From Thermomonas sp. (GTDB taxonomy: Bacteria > Pseudomonadota > Gammaproteobacteria > Xanthomonadales > Xanthomonadaceae): a stretch of 64,000 nt of DNA. Every line of letters starts with the position of its first letter. The stretch's first letter is position 1. The position numbers were made by a program, and so were the translations under genes. The notes beneath the pieces were generated by a model. It was not told where the DNA came from and made no database searches. It saw only the letters and a list, made by a program, of their open reading frames with translations. The DNA is taken from NCBI GenBank assembly GCA_020692565.1, contig JAIMKJ010000020.1, forward strand, positions 1 through 64,000, given 5' to 3'. Positions 47,594-57,384 of this stretch are shown piece after piece.

Positions 47594-48799
47594 TCAGCCT
47601 TTCGAATTCGCCTTCCAAGCCGCCAACACCTCCACCTCACGCTCCGGCTTGATCCCCGCGCGCGGGCCGGCCTTGCGCCGCTCCTCCGGCTGCGCCGCGA
47701 ACCACGCGAGTGTCGCCGCCGTGGTATCGGCAATGCTGCGGAAGGTCAGCCCGGCGGCGATCGCCTTGGCGTTGCTGCGGGTGTGGAAGCCGGCGGAATC
47801 GCCGCTGCCGGGGACCCACACCGGCATGTCGCCCCACGGGGTGACGTTCTGCGCTTCGAGGAAATCGGTCGGCACGAAGGTGAGCTTCGCGCCCCGGGTG
47901 GTGGAGGCGCGGATGCCGTACAGCAGCGCGGCCATGTCGAGGTCGTAGTCGGGGCCGATGGCGTTGTAGATGCCGTGGGCGTGGTTCTCGGCGAGGCGGA
48001 TCATCCATTCGCCGAGGTCGCGGGCGTCGACGAACTTCACCAGGTCGCGGCCGTCGCCCGGGCACAGCACTTCGCCGCCGCGCGACAGGCGCAGCGGCCA
48101 ATAGGTGAAACGGTCGGTGTCGTCGCCGGGGCCGACGATCAGTCCCGGCCGCACGATGGTGGTCTTGTCGCCGAAATGTTTGCGGGCCTCGGCTTCGGTC
48201 GCGGCTTTCAGGCCGGCGTACTTCTGCATGTCGGCGCGCAGGCTCGCCATGGTTTCCTTCAACGGATCGCCGTCGAAGGTCGCCAGCGGCGCGGTTTCGT
48301 CGGTGCCGGGGGTCGCGTTGTCGGCGTAGGCCGAGAGGCTGGAAATCATGGTGTAGGCGCCGACGTGGCCTTTCAGCACCGCCGCCGCGTCGCGGATCCA
48401 CGCCGGCACGCTGCTGGGGTTGTCGATCACCGCGTCCCAGCGCCGACCCTTGGCGATTTCCGCTTCGATGGAGGCGTAGTCGTTCTTGTCGCGGTCGCCG
48501 AGCAGTTGCTGCACCTCGCCCGGCCATTCCGGCTGTTTGCGGCCGCGGTTGAAGATGGTGACCCGATGCCCGCGCGCCAGTGCGTAGCGCACCTGGTGCG
48601 GACCGGTCAGTCCGGTACCGCCGAGGATCAGCAGATCGAAGGGCGCTTCGGCCGGACGCGGCTTGGCGGCGGGCTGCGGCGCGGTGTCGCGCGCCGCGGC
48701 GGCCTGCGCCGGAGCGATCTGCGCGGCGGTATGGGCGGCGACGGTGGCGGCCAGACCCAGCGCGCCGAGCTTCAGGACATCGCGACGATCGAGGTTCAT
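47594..48799 (-). CDS. Tat-exported NAD-dependent epimerase/dehydratase-like protein
   Basis: This 401-residue protein starts with a twin-arginine-type signal (RRDVLKLGALGLAA). A short linker leads to a Rossmann domain (LLILGGTGLTGPHQVRYAL) with a GRKQP-type nucleotide loop. The SDR-extended features follow (SSLSAYADN, then KYAGLKAATE in place of the canonical YxxxK). Exported members of this group are found in related bacteria; the substrate and use of the cofactor outside the cytoplasm are unclear. Only one gene is in this unit. Confidence 0.85.
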   Translation of the reverse strand: MNLDRRDVLKLGALGLAATVAAHTAAQIAPAQAAAARDTAPQPAAKPRPAEAPFDLLILGGTGLTGPHQVRYALARGHRVTIFNRGRKQPEWPGEVQQLLGDRDKNDYASIEAEIAKGRRWDAVIDNPSSVPAWIRDAAAVLKGHVGAYTMISSLSAYADNATPGTDETAPLATFDGDPLKETMASLRADMQKYAGLKAATEAEARKHFGDKTTIVRPGLIVGPGDDTDRFTYWPLRLSRGGEVLCPGDGRDLVKFVDARDLGEWMIRLAENHAHGIYNAIGPDYDLDMAALLYGIRASTTRGAKLTFVPTDFLEAQNVTPWGDMPVWVPGSGDSAGFHTRSNAKAIAAGLTFRSIADTTAATLAWFAAQPEERRKAGPRAGIKPEREVEVLAAWKANSKG

Positions 48800-48929
48800 G
48801 GCGTGGTGCTCCGGCGAGGGTTGGCGCAAGCGTTCGCGCCATCGTTCTCCGAAACATCCGCCGCAGCCCGTGCCGGAAGTCAGTGACTGCCGGGGCTCCG
48901 CGGACGAACGCCTGCGGTCGCCGCATACG

Positions 48930-48958
48930 CGAAGCCCCGGGACGTGCCCGGGGCTTCG
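48930..48958. terminator. Strong hairpin downstream of the protease gene
   Basis: CGAAGCCCCGGG pairs with CCCGGGGCTTCG. It lies about 70 bases beyond the protease stop (minus strand) and upstream of the epimerase gene. It has no T-run, so it may end transcription weakly or only protect RNA ends. Confidence 0.5.
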
Positions 48959-49027
48959 TGCGGCCATCCCTGGCCGTGCTGTCGGTCGTGCCGCACGCCG
49001 ATGCCTGGCGTGCGGTCGACGGGGGCA

Positions 49028-50215
49028 TCAACCCAGGGTCAGCACCAGGCCGAAACGGCTGATGATCGGGTTGATCGGCTGGAAGTACGTCACCGGCGAC
49101 GCCACACCGCAGTTGTTGTTGCTGCCGGCCGGCAGCGAGCCGCCCGAGGTCACGCCCTGGGCCTGGCCCGAACCGGTGATCCAGGAGCCGCCGGAATCGC
49201 CCTGACCGGCGCAGGCCGTGGACTGGGTGAGGCCGCTCACGGTGCCGTTGCCGTAATTGGCGCTGACGTTCTTGCGGGTGACGGTGCCGCAGCGCCAGCC
49301 GGTGGTGCTGCCGGAACGGCAGATCGCCGCGCCGACCGCCGCTTCGGTGCGGCCGAGGACGCGCTGCACGGTGCCGTTGTACTTGGTCACCTGGCCGTAC
49401 AGGGTGTCGGCGGTGCGGACGCTGGCCCAGGCCATGTCGCCGCCGGGGTAGTAGGCCGCGCGGACCGAGCCGACGGTGGTGCCGGACAGGCCGACGCTGG
49501 TGCCCACGCCGCCGCAATGGCCGGCGGTGGCGAAGCCCTTGGCGCCGCTGCGGGTGGCCGAGAAGCCGATCGAGCAACGACCGCCGCCCGAGGTGTAGGC
49601 GTTGCCGCCGATCACGTTCAGGAAGGGGCTGGGCGCTTCCAGCGACGACACTTCGAAGCGGACCATGCTGGCATCGACGTTGCTGAAGGCGACCAGATCG
49701 ACCGCATTCAGCGCGTAGCCCGGGGCGACGGTGACCACGATGCTGTTGGTGGGCACGTCGATGCCCCAGGCATGCACGCCGCCCAGTACGGCTTTCTTCG
49801 ACACGGCCGCATGGACGCGATCCAGATCGGCGACCGCGTTTTCGAGCTGACGCATCGAGTAACGGTGCTGACGCAGCGCGACCCCGGCGACATTGCCGGC
49901 CTTGGCGGAACCGGTGGTGGCGGCGACATAGCTGAAGTTGCCGTCGGCGCCGCGCTCCAGCCAGCTGCCGGCGTAGCGGTCGCCGAGCTGGCGGGCGACG
50001 CGACCTTCGTTGACGAACGCGGTGCGTTCCGCGTTGAAGTACCGCGCCAGCTGCTGGTCGTTCATGCCGAGGTCGCGCTTCATGGCGTCGGCGACGGTCT
50101 TGCTGAGGACGGGCCGGTCAGCGGCGGAGGCGCTGCCGATGGCGAACACGGCGGCGGCCAGCGACAGCGCGATGGCGGTGCGGCGGGCAGGACGGTGGGC
50201 TTGCGGATGAGACAT
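49028..50215 (-). CDS. Secreted S1 serine protease, alpha-lytic protease type
   Basis: The 395-residue preproenzyme has a signal peptide (about 1-32), a pro-region of about 168 residues that in this family acts as a folding chaperone, and a mature domain from about residue 200. The catalytic triad is His233 (ATAGHCG), Asp260 (PGGDMAW) and Ser341 (GQGDSGGSW). Six cysteines (214, 234, 299, 309, 335, 369) match the three disulfides of alpha-lytic protease. Long stretches such as EAAVGAA-CRSG and GDSGGSWIT are near-identical to Lysobacter alpha-lytic protease. The start at 50215 has GGAG nine bases upstream. It is likely a lytic or nutrient-gaining exoenzyme. Confidence 0.95.
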   Translation of the reverse strand: MSHPQAHRPARRTAIALSLAAAVFAIGSASAADRPVLSKTVADAMKRDLGMNDQQLARYFNAERTAFVNEGRVARQLGDRYAGSWLERGADGNFSYVAATTGSAKAGNVAGVALRQHRYSMRQLENAVADLDRVHAAVSKKAVLGGVHAWGIDVPTNSIVVTVAPGYALNAVDLVAFSNVDASMVRFEVSSLEAPSPFLNVIGGNAYTSGGGRCSIGFSATRSGAKGFATAGHCGGVGTSVGLSGTTVGSVRAAYYPGGDMAWASVRTADTLYGQVTKYNGTVQRVLGRTEAAVGAAICRSGSTTGWRCGTVTRKNVSANYGNGTVSGLTQSTACAGQGDSGGSWITGSGQAQGVTSGGSLPAGSNNNCGVASPVTYFQPINPIISRFGLVLTLG

Positions 50216-50469
50216 TGAGATTCGCTCCATGATGGTTTGATTGATACATCGCTTGAGGATCGTTCGGCGGCCAAAAGGATGGGGGCGCGCTTCCTTGGCG
50301 GACCCTGACAGGGCATACGTTGACCGGACAGAGAGTGACCAGGCACGTGCGGACCAGCGACCGTGTGGTCGCCATCGGAGGTGTCGATGGCGTGCGTGCG
50401 GCGGGAACCCCTCCCCGCGCTGCACCCGTCGATCCTATCCCGACGGCTGAACGCACTCCGTGCAAGCCC

Positions 50470-50564
50470 TCTCAGAACTTTGTTTGCGGTTGCAGCATCC
50501 TTCGGCGGCCGGGAACCCCGTGCGTGCTGCGCATCTCAGAGCTTTGTTTGCGGGTGCAGCATCC
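50470..50564. repeat. 31-bp direct repeat upstream of icd
   Basis: 50470-50500 and 50534-50564 match at 29 of 31 positions and start 64 bases apart. They lie in the 432-base gap between the divergent protease and icd genes, which otherwise shows no gene. They could be regulatory sites or duplicated debris. Confidence 0.6.
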
Positions 50565-50647
50565 ATGCCCTTTGCCCCATCCGCCCGGACCCGCGACAAT
50601 AGCGGTCTTGGCCGGCGCTGCTGCCGGCCTTCATGGAGACCATGTGA

Positions 50648-51976
<1,329 letters not shown>

Positions 51977-52000
51977 CCGTTCCGTGGTCGTGCGACACGA

Positions 52001-52027
52001 AAAAGCCCGGTGTTCGCCGGGCTTTTT
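52001..52027. terminator. Terminator after icd
   Basis: AAAAAGCCCGG-TGTTCG-CCGGGCTTTTTC is a strong hairpin with A- and T-runs on both sides, placed 25 bases after the icd stop. It could also serve the convergent YgjP-like gene, though that ends 115 bases away. Confidence 0.88.
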
Positions 52028-52141
52028 CTATTTCGTCGCCGCGCATCCTTCCGCAACGGGTATCTCGAAAACCGACAAGCGCCATCGACGCGCATGGATG
52101 GTCCGGTTCTTTTCGCCCGCAGCGCCCGATCTCGGGCGGCG

Positions 52142-52639
52142 TCACCGCTGCGCGAGATCGAGATGCGTCAGGTAAAGGCGCAGATCGAACTCCAACTGGT
52201 GGTAGTCGGGTTCCATGTGCGTACACAGCCGATAGAAGGACTTGTTGTGTTCGGCCTCCTTCATGTGCGCCAGCTCATGCACCACGATCATCTTCAGGAA
52301 CCCGGCGGGCGCATCGCGGAAGACAGTGGCGATGCGGATCTCGCGACTGGCCTTGAGCTTCCCGCCCTGCACCCGGGAAATCGCGGTATGGGTGCCCAGC
52401 GCGTGCTGCATCACCTGCAACTTGCTGTCGTAGATCACCTTGCCCAGCGGCATCGATTTCCGCAGATGCAGGTCCTTGAGCGCTTGCACGTAGTCGTACA
52501 GCTGAGCGTCGTTGCGCACGGCATGGGGCTGGTCGTACCTGTCGGCCAACACCGCGCCCAGCCGATCCTGCTCGATCAGCGCGCGTACCCGCGCCTGCAG
52601 GTGTTCCGGGTAGCCGGCGAGGTACTTCAAGGTTTCCAT
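52142..52639 (-). CDS. YgjP-like (M48-type) metallopeptidase
   Basis: The 165-residue protein closely follows E. coli YgjP: YLAGYPEHLQARVRALI at the start, ALGTHTAISRVQGGKLKA, FRDAPAGFLKMIVVHELAHMKEAEHNK and HMEPDYHQLEFDLRLYLT. The zinc motif is HELAH. The frame is open to an ATG at 52714 that overlaps the start of the divergent DUF2058 gene. The ATG at 52639 aligns with the E. coli start and leaves room for a promoter, so it is preferred. The physiological role is unknown. Confidence 0.9.
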   Translation of the reverse strand: METLKYLAGYPEHLQARVRALIEQDRLGAVLADRYDQPHAVRNDAQLYDYVQALKDLHLRKSMPLGKVIYDSKLQVMQHALGTHTAISRVQGGKLKASREIRIATVFRDAPAGFLKMIVVHELAHMKEAEHNKSFYRLCTHMEPDYHQLEFDLRLYLTHLDLAQR

Positions 52640-52712
52640 GCGCAGTGGGGAGAGACGGTCGACGGGGACGGTCGGTATGATGAGCCGGACATCATCGGCA
52701 GGGAACTGCGAC

Positions 52713-53267
52713 ATGGCGAAGGCGAATCCGCTTCAGGAACAATTGCTCAAGGCGGGCCTGGTCAAGAAGTCCAAGGTGGCCGAGGTGGCGCGCCAGCAGA
52801 ACAAGGCCCGGCATGGCAAAGGGGCGCCCGAGCCCAGCGAGATCCAGCGGGAAGCGGAGCGCGCGCGGAGCGAGAAGGCCGAACGCGACCGCGCACTCGC
52901 CGCGGAGCACAAGGCACAGGCGCGCGTGGCTGAACTCCGTGCCCAGGCGCGGCAGATCATCCACGACAGGAAAGTACCGCGCTCGGGCGAGAGCGAGTAC
53001 CGCTTCACCGCACACGGCGCAATCCGCACCCTGCTGATCAACGAAGACCTGCGGAAGAAGCTGTCCTCCGGCGTTCTGGTGATCGCCCACCTGGACGACC
53101 GCTACGAGCTGTTGCCGCGAGCCGCCGCCGACAAGGTGCGGGAACGCGACGCCGCCATGATCGTGCTCGATCATGGTCAGGGCGCGGGCGCCGAACCCGC
53201 CGCCGCAAGCTCCGAAGACGATGCGTATTACGCGCAGTTCCAGGTGCCCGACGATCTGGTCTGGTGA
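52713..53267 (+). CDS. DUF2058 family protein (YaiL-like)
   Basis: The 184-residue soluble protein has the N-terminal pattern NPLQEQLLKAGLVKKSKVAEVARQ, a basic/acidic helical middle (coiled coil about 45-85) and the C-terminal domain YRFTAHGAIRTLLINEDLRKKL. These features match the DUF2058/YaiL family, of unknown function. It is divergent from the YgjP gene. Confidence 0.9.
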   Translation: MAKANPLQEQLLKAGLVKKSKVAEVARQQNKARHGKGAPEPSEIQREAERARSEKAERDRALAAEHKAQARVAELRAQARQIIHDRKVPRSGESEYRFTAHGAIRTLLINEDLRKKLSSGVLVIAHLDDRYELLPRAAADKVRERDAAMIVLDHGQGAGAEPAAASSEDDAYYAQFQVPDDLVW

Positions 53268-53453
53268 TCGCGCGGCCCACGCGCGCCGGTCGCAGGCCGT
53301 CCGCGATCGCCGGATGGTCGGCCCCGGCGGCGAAGGCAGATTGCATGATCGTATCGATGCTGCGCACGGACCGGACCCCTCCACGCAGAGGTTCATGCCG
53401 GCTAGACAGCGAATGCACTAACGTATAGCGCCCCGCACGCCAAGCATTCGTCC

Positions 53454-55277
53454 ATGGAAGCACAGCAGGTTCTTTTTCTCGTCATCCTGACCGCCACGCT
53501 GGCGCTGTTCGTCAGCGAGAAGCTGCGCGTGGATCTGGTGGCGATGCTGGCCCTGCTGGCGCTGACCCTGACCGGCATCCTCGAACCGAAGGAAGCGCTG
53601 TCGGGCTTTTCCAGCGAGCCGGCGATCATCGTGGCCGCCGTGTTCGTGCTCTCGGCGGGATTGTCGGCCACCGGCATCACCGACCGCATCGGTGCCAGCA
53701 TCGCGCGCGCGGCCGGGGGCAGCGAATGGCGGACCATCGCGGTGGTGATGCCCGCGACCGCAGCGCTCGCGGCGTTCTCGCATCACCTGATGGTCACCGC
53801 GATGATGCTGCCGATCCTGATGCGGCTGGCGCGCGAACAGAAACTGGCGACCTCCCGCCTGCTGATGCCGATGTCGCTGGCCGCATCGCTGGGCACCACG
53901 CTCACGCTGATCAGCGCGCCCGCCTTCCTGCTGGCGAACGACCTTCTCAAGCGCGATGGGCAGCGGTCGCTGGATATCTTCGCCATCACCCCCATCGGCA
54001 TGGCGCTGGTGCTGTTGGGCACCGTCTATATGCTGCTGGGCCGCTGGCTGGTGCCCAAGCGCAGCGGCGAATCCGCCCAGGCCGACTATCTGCGCCTGGA
54101 GCGCTATTACACCGAGCTGGTGGTGGAAGCCGAATCGCCGTGGATCGGCAAGACTCGTGCGGCCTTCGAGAAAAAATTCGGCGAGCGCCTGCAGGTGGTG
54201 GACTGGCTGCGTCACGGCATGCGCCGCAGACAGCAGCGCAGCGACAGCCCGTTCCTGGCCGGCGACGTGCTGCTGGTGCGCGCATCGCCGGACGAAATCG
54301 CGTCGATCAAGGACGAACCCGGCCTGGCGCTGCATGCCGTCGCCAAGTACGGCGAAAAGCCCGCCGACGGCTACAAGCCCGAGCTGTTGGGCGAAGAACA
54401 GCTGGTGCAGGCGGTGGTGGCACCGCGCTCGGAATTCGCCGGCCGCAGCGTCGCCAGCGTCGACTTCCTGCGCAATCTCGGCGTGGTGGTGGTGGGCCTG
54501 TGGCGCAAGGAAGGCTGGCTGCACGGCGAACTGGCCGAGATGCCGCTGCAGGAAGGCGACCTGCTGGTGCTGTGGGGCCGGCAGCAGAATTTCGAACAAC
54601 TGGCCGCGCATCACGGCTTCCTGATGCTGATGCCCTTCGACGGCCAGAAGAAGACCCGCAGCCGCGCGCCGCTGGCGCTGCTGATCATGGCCGCCGCCAT
54701 CGTCGCCTCCGCCACCGAACTGTTGCAGCCGCAGATCGCATTCCTGGCGGGCGCGGTGGCGATGGTGCTCACGCGCTGCGTCGGCGTGGAACAGGCTTAC
54801 CGGCAGATCGACGTGCGCATCTTCGTGATGATCGCGGGCGTGATTCCGCTGGGCATCGCGATGGAGCGCACCGGCACCGCCGCGATGTTGGCCACCTTCC
54901 TGCTGGAGCACGCCGCGCACTGGCCGCCGCTGACCCTGCTGCTGGTGATGTTCGCCGCCGCCGCGCTGCTGACCCAGGTCCTCTCCGACGCGGCCACCAC
55001 CGTGCTGCTGTGCCCGATCGCGCTGGCCCTGGCCGAAGGCCTGGGCCTGCCGCCGGTGCCGTTCGTCGTGTGCACGGCGATGGGCGCGGTCGCCTCGTTC
55101 CTCACCCCCATCGGCCACCACGGCAACCTGCTGATCCTCAACCCCGGCCAATACACCTTCGGCGATTTCCTGCGCGTCGGCGTACCGCTGACGCTGTTGA
55201 TCGCCATCACCACGGCCTGGATGGCGCGGTGGATGTGGTTGGGGGGGCCGTTGGTGCCGGGTGGGTTTGGGTTGTAG
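53454..55277 (+). CDS. SLC13/DASS-type anion permease with TrkA-C domains
   Basis: The 607-residue inner-membrane carrier has about eleven spans. The N-terminal SLC13 half includes AAFSHHLMVTAMMLPI and PMSLAASLGTTLTLISAPAF. Two RCK_C/TrkA-C-like soluble domains follow (ELVVEAESPWIGKTRAAF; AVVAPRSEFAGRSVASVDFL), and the second half ends in GAVASFLTPIGHHGNLLIL. It is probably a sodium-coupled importer of sulfate or a dicarboxylate. The TrkA-C domains may bind a regulatory ligand. Confidence 0.9.
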   Translation: MEAQQVLFLVILTATLALFVSEKLRVDLVAMLALLALTLTGILEPKEALSGFSSEPAIIVAAVFVLSAGLSATGITDRIGASIARAAGGSEWRTIAVVMPATAALAAFSHHLMVTAMMLPILMRLAREQKLATSRLLMPMSLAASLGTTLTLISAPAFLLANDLLKRDGQRSLDIFAITPIGMALVLLGTVYMLLGRWLVPKRSGESAQADYLRLERYYTELVVEAESPWIGKTRAAFEKKFGERLQVVDWLRHGMRRRQQRSDSPFLAGDVLLVRASPDEIASIKDEPGLALHAVAKYGEKPADGYKPELLGEEQLVQAVVAPRSEFAGRSVASVDFLRNLGVVVVGLWRKEGWLHGELAEMPLQEGDLLVLWGRQQNFEQLAAHHGFLMLMPFDGQKKTRSRAPLALLIMAAAIVASATELLQPQIAFLAGAVAMVLTRCVGVEQAYRQIDVRIFVMIAGVIPLGIAMERTGTAAMLATFLLEHAAHWPPLTLLLVMFAAAALLTQVLSDAATTVLLCPIALALAEGLGLPPVPFVVCTAMGAVASFLTPIGHHGNLLILNPGQYTFGDFLRVGVPLTLLIAITTAWMARWMWLGGPLVPGGFGL

Positions 55278-55372
55278 GGGTGAGGTTGTTTGTCAGTCAT
55301 CGGCGCAAATATCGGTCAGCTGTCAGATGTTTTCTTGCTCGCCGACATCTGCTATAGGCCCGGAGCAGAATT

Positions 55373-55396
55373 CGTAGGGCGGGTCTCGTACCCGCC
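55373..55396. repeat. GGGCGGGTCTCGTACCCGCC hairpin
   Basis: GGCGGGT pairs with ACCCGCC around CTCGT. It is a distant relative of the CCCGGGTCTCGCC family at 285 and 47307. Confidence 0.55.
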
Positions 55397-55439
55397 TGCT
55401 GCAATTCGAGCACTGCATACGGGCAGAGCACGCAGTTTC

Positions 55440-55504
55440 GTAGGCTGGGTGCTATGCACCCAGCTCGGTGCCCAGTGATGGCTGGGTCAACGACCCAGCC
55501 TACG
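55440..55504. repeat. GTAGGCTGGGT/ACCCAGCCTAC palindrome
   Basis: The outer arms GTAGGCTGGGT and ACCCAGCCTAC are perfect complements. Inner CCCAGC/GCTGGG pairs form a second hairpin, giving a compound extragenic palindrome. Confidence 0.75.
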
Positions 55505-56160
55505 GCCCTATACCGGTGACCGACAATGGCGCATTGTGGGAGCACCTGCACCTGCACACGCGCGCATCCCGTGACCTAGAAGGTGAAGAAGAAAGGACCC
55601 GTTTTCTGACGGTGCCCTACTGCGGCTACTTGCACCCGGATGACGCCTTTGCCGCTTCGGGTCTGACGTCAGCGCTTTTCCTTCGCAAGATCCTGTTGGC
55701 GACGCAGTTGCCGACCGAGGAGCAGGTCGCGGTGCCGACGCGACTGCAGGCAATCGGCGCCGCGTTCCGAGCAGCGCCGCTGGACCTGGGTGCCGACACC
55801 ACTCATCCTAAATTGGTTGCGCCCATGCAGTTGACCTTCTCAACGCCCTCGGCGGGCTTCGCCTCGGCGACCTCTCAGCGCCTCAATGTGGCTTTTGGGC
55901 GCGACTACGCGCCCCTTCGAATGCCGCTGGCGATCTTGCGACGGACCGTCTCGCCGGCATGATCATGATTGGGACGGCGACGCGGCCCACGCTGGCCGAG
56001 GAATGCCAACCAAGCTAATGAGATTGAAACCAGTTATCGGCCAGGAGCGGATACGCAATGCCTACTTTCAGGTGCCTTTGAGGCGATGATCGCTTTTAGG
56101 ATAGGAAGATTGGGCAGCGGTCAAGCGTCACCTGCAACGTGTAGTTGGACGCCGCACTTC

Positions 56161-57138
56161 CTATAGCCACCAAACCAACTCCTTCGGTGAGTACTCCGCC
56201 CCCATTTTGGGATCGGGCGCAACGGCTTCGAAAATTCCTTCAAGTTGCTCACGATCTTGATTGGAATAGCCGTTTGCTACTAAGACCTTAGGCGGAAACC
56301 CATGAGGGGTTTCGTATTGCAAGGGACTTTCCAATCCATCGCCAAGCGGTTCATCTCGACATGCGCGGACGATCTGATGCAGCTGCCGAACAACAACAAC
56401 GGCACCTACACAAGGAAACTTTACCGATTTTCCATCTGCATCTTTATAGAAGCTATTCTCAGTGAGAAGGCCTGAGGCAGGATGCAGCAATGAAGACAGT
56501 GGTTCGTAGATGAAGTCATCCCAAACCACAACTAGCACTCCCGAAAAATTCTTCTCTTTGTGAAACTGCTTAAACTTTGACTCGGCGCTTACTAGAAAAT
56601 CCTTGACTGGATTGTCCCTTGGGAAGGTGGTCTTTTTGTGATCAGCGAGTAACCCCTTGATTTGATCTTGAGTCGCAAACCTTGCGACAACTTGCTCAGG
56701 GTTTGCCGTGCGATTCTCTTGATGAGCGAAAAGAGCTGGCGCCTTTACCTCAACGGCCAAGGTAATACGTTCATTCCGAATCAATATTTCTGGGTTCTTT
56801 CCTTGCTTCTCAATTGATGGCTCTGAATCAAATGTAGTTCCGTCTTCCCAGCAGAGCCCGAGGACGTGACTAACGACCAAGAGTTCAGCTAACACTTGAA
56901 GCAGTTGTTCCCAATCTGGAAGATGCTTTTCCCTTCCACCGATGCTGGCAAGCATCGATATCGTTCGCTCGGCGTACCCTGGAATACGGCTCTCGCAAAC
57001 AAGGCACGCGTTGATTATCGAATCTGCAAGCAGGTTCGGCACGCCTTTTAGAACGTGCTGAAAATGCCAATCGAACCAGTGCCAATGCCGAAAAATTCGG
57101 GAGCCCGCAACAATTGCAACGAGATCGTCTCTAGTCAT
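56161..57138 (-). CDS. Orphan protein with PD-(D/E)XK-like nuclease signature
   Basis: The 325-residue soluble protein is encoded in AT-richer DNA than its neighbours. At about 105-133 it reads ..NPEILIRNERITLAVEVKAP, i.e. P-E117, a strand, then E130-V-K132, the layout of PD-(D/E)XK nuclease active sites. A helix with a possible upstream Glu (LAELLVV, residue 85) precedes it. The rest (VLVVVWDDFIYEPLSSLLHP; FPPKVLVANGY) is unfamiliar. No methyltransferase or other partner gene is adjacent, and it stands next to an IS30 element. A defence-type endonuclease is possible; the motif alone does not prove it. Confidence 0.6.
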   Translation of the reverse strand: MTRDDLVAIVAGSRIFRHWHWFDWHFQHVLKGVPNLLADSIINACLVCESRIPGYAERTISMLASIGGREKHLPDWEQLLQVLAELLVVSHVLGLCWEDGTTFDSEPSIEKQGKNPEILIRNERITLAVEVKAPALFAHQENRTANPEQVVARFATQDQIKGLLADHKKTTFPRDNPVKDFLVSAESKFKQFHKEKNFSGVLVVVWDDFIYEPLSSLLHPASGLLTENSFYKDADGKSVKFPCVGAVVVVRQLHQIVRACRDEPLGDGLESPLQYETPHGFPPKVLVANGYSNQDREQLEGIFEAVAPDPKMGAEYSPKELVWWL

Positions 57139-57384
57139 CAGATTTGCACCTAGACGCCCAACTTGCGTGAACGCGCACTCCTGTTATCCGGGTATACATC
57201 TGATCAGTGTCCGGGCCTTTGGCCCGCAAGCTAATGAATCGCTGTGAGTTTAGACCGAGCTTCTCCGGTAAACAATCCGGCGTAAACCCGGACTCTAGCG
57301 GCCCATTGCTGGTCTATTTGGGACATCTCAGTCTTTGGTTTCGGCAGTACTTCCCGCAAAGATCGGATGTCCGCTTTGGGTGGC
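57139..57384. other. Gap between the orphan gene and IS30
   Basis: The sequence contains several short palindromes (CCGGGCCTTTGGCCCG near 57207) and the divergent promoter space of the orphan gene. No gene or RNA is recognised. Confidence 0.45.

Larger units (their letters stand above)
55278..56160. other. Accessory gap with repeats and a possible gene remnant
   Basis: Two dispersed repeats are here (55373-55396 and 55440-55504). A plus-strand frame from about 55468 to 55962 contains protein-like sequence (CGYLHPDDAFAASGL, LLATQLPTEEQVAV), but it begins inside the repeat, has no ribosome site and matches nothing I recognise. I regard it as a possible decayed fragment. The rest, to 56160, shows no gene. 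Confidence 0.4.

Noticed and set aside
52640..52714. N-terminal extension of the YgjP-like peptidase to ATG 52714
   Set aside because: It would overlap the divergent DUF2058 start codon, and E. coli YgjP aligns from the ATG at 52639.
55468..55962. Plus-strand frame of 164 codons as a possible gene
   Set aside because: The start lies inside a palindromic repeat, there is no ribosome site and no family resemblance; kept only as a possible remnant in the gap description.
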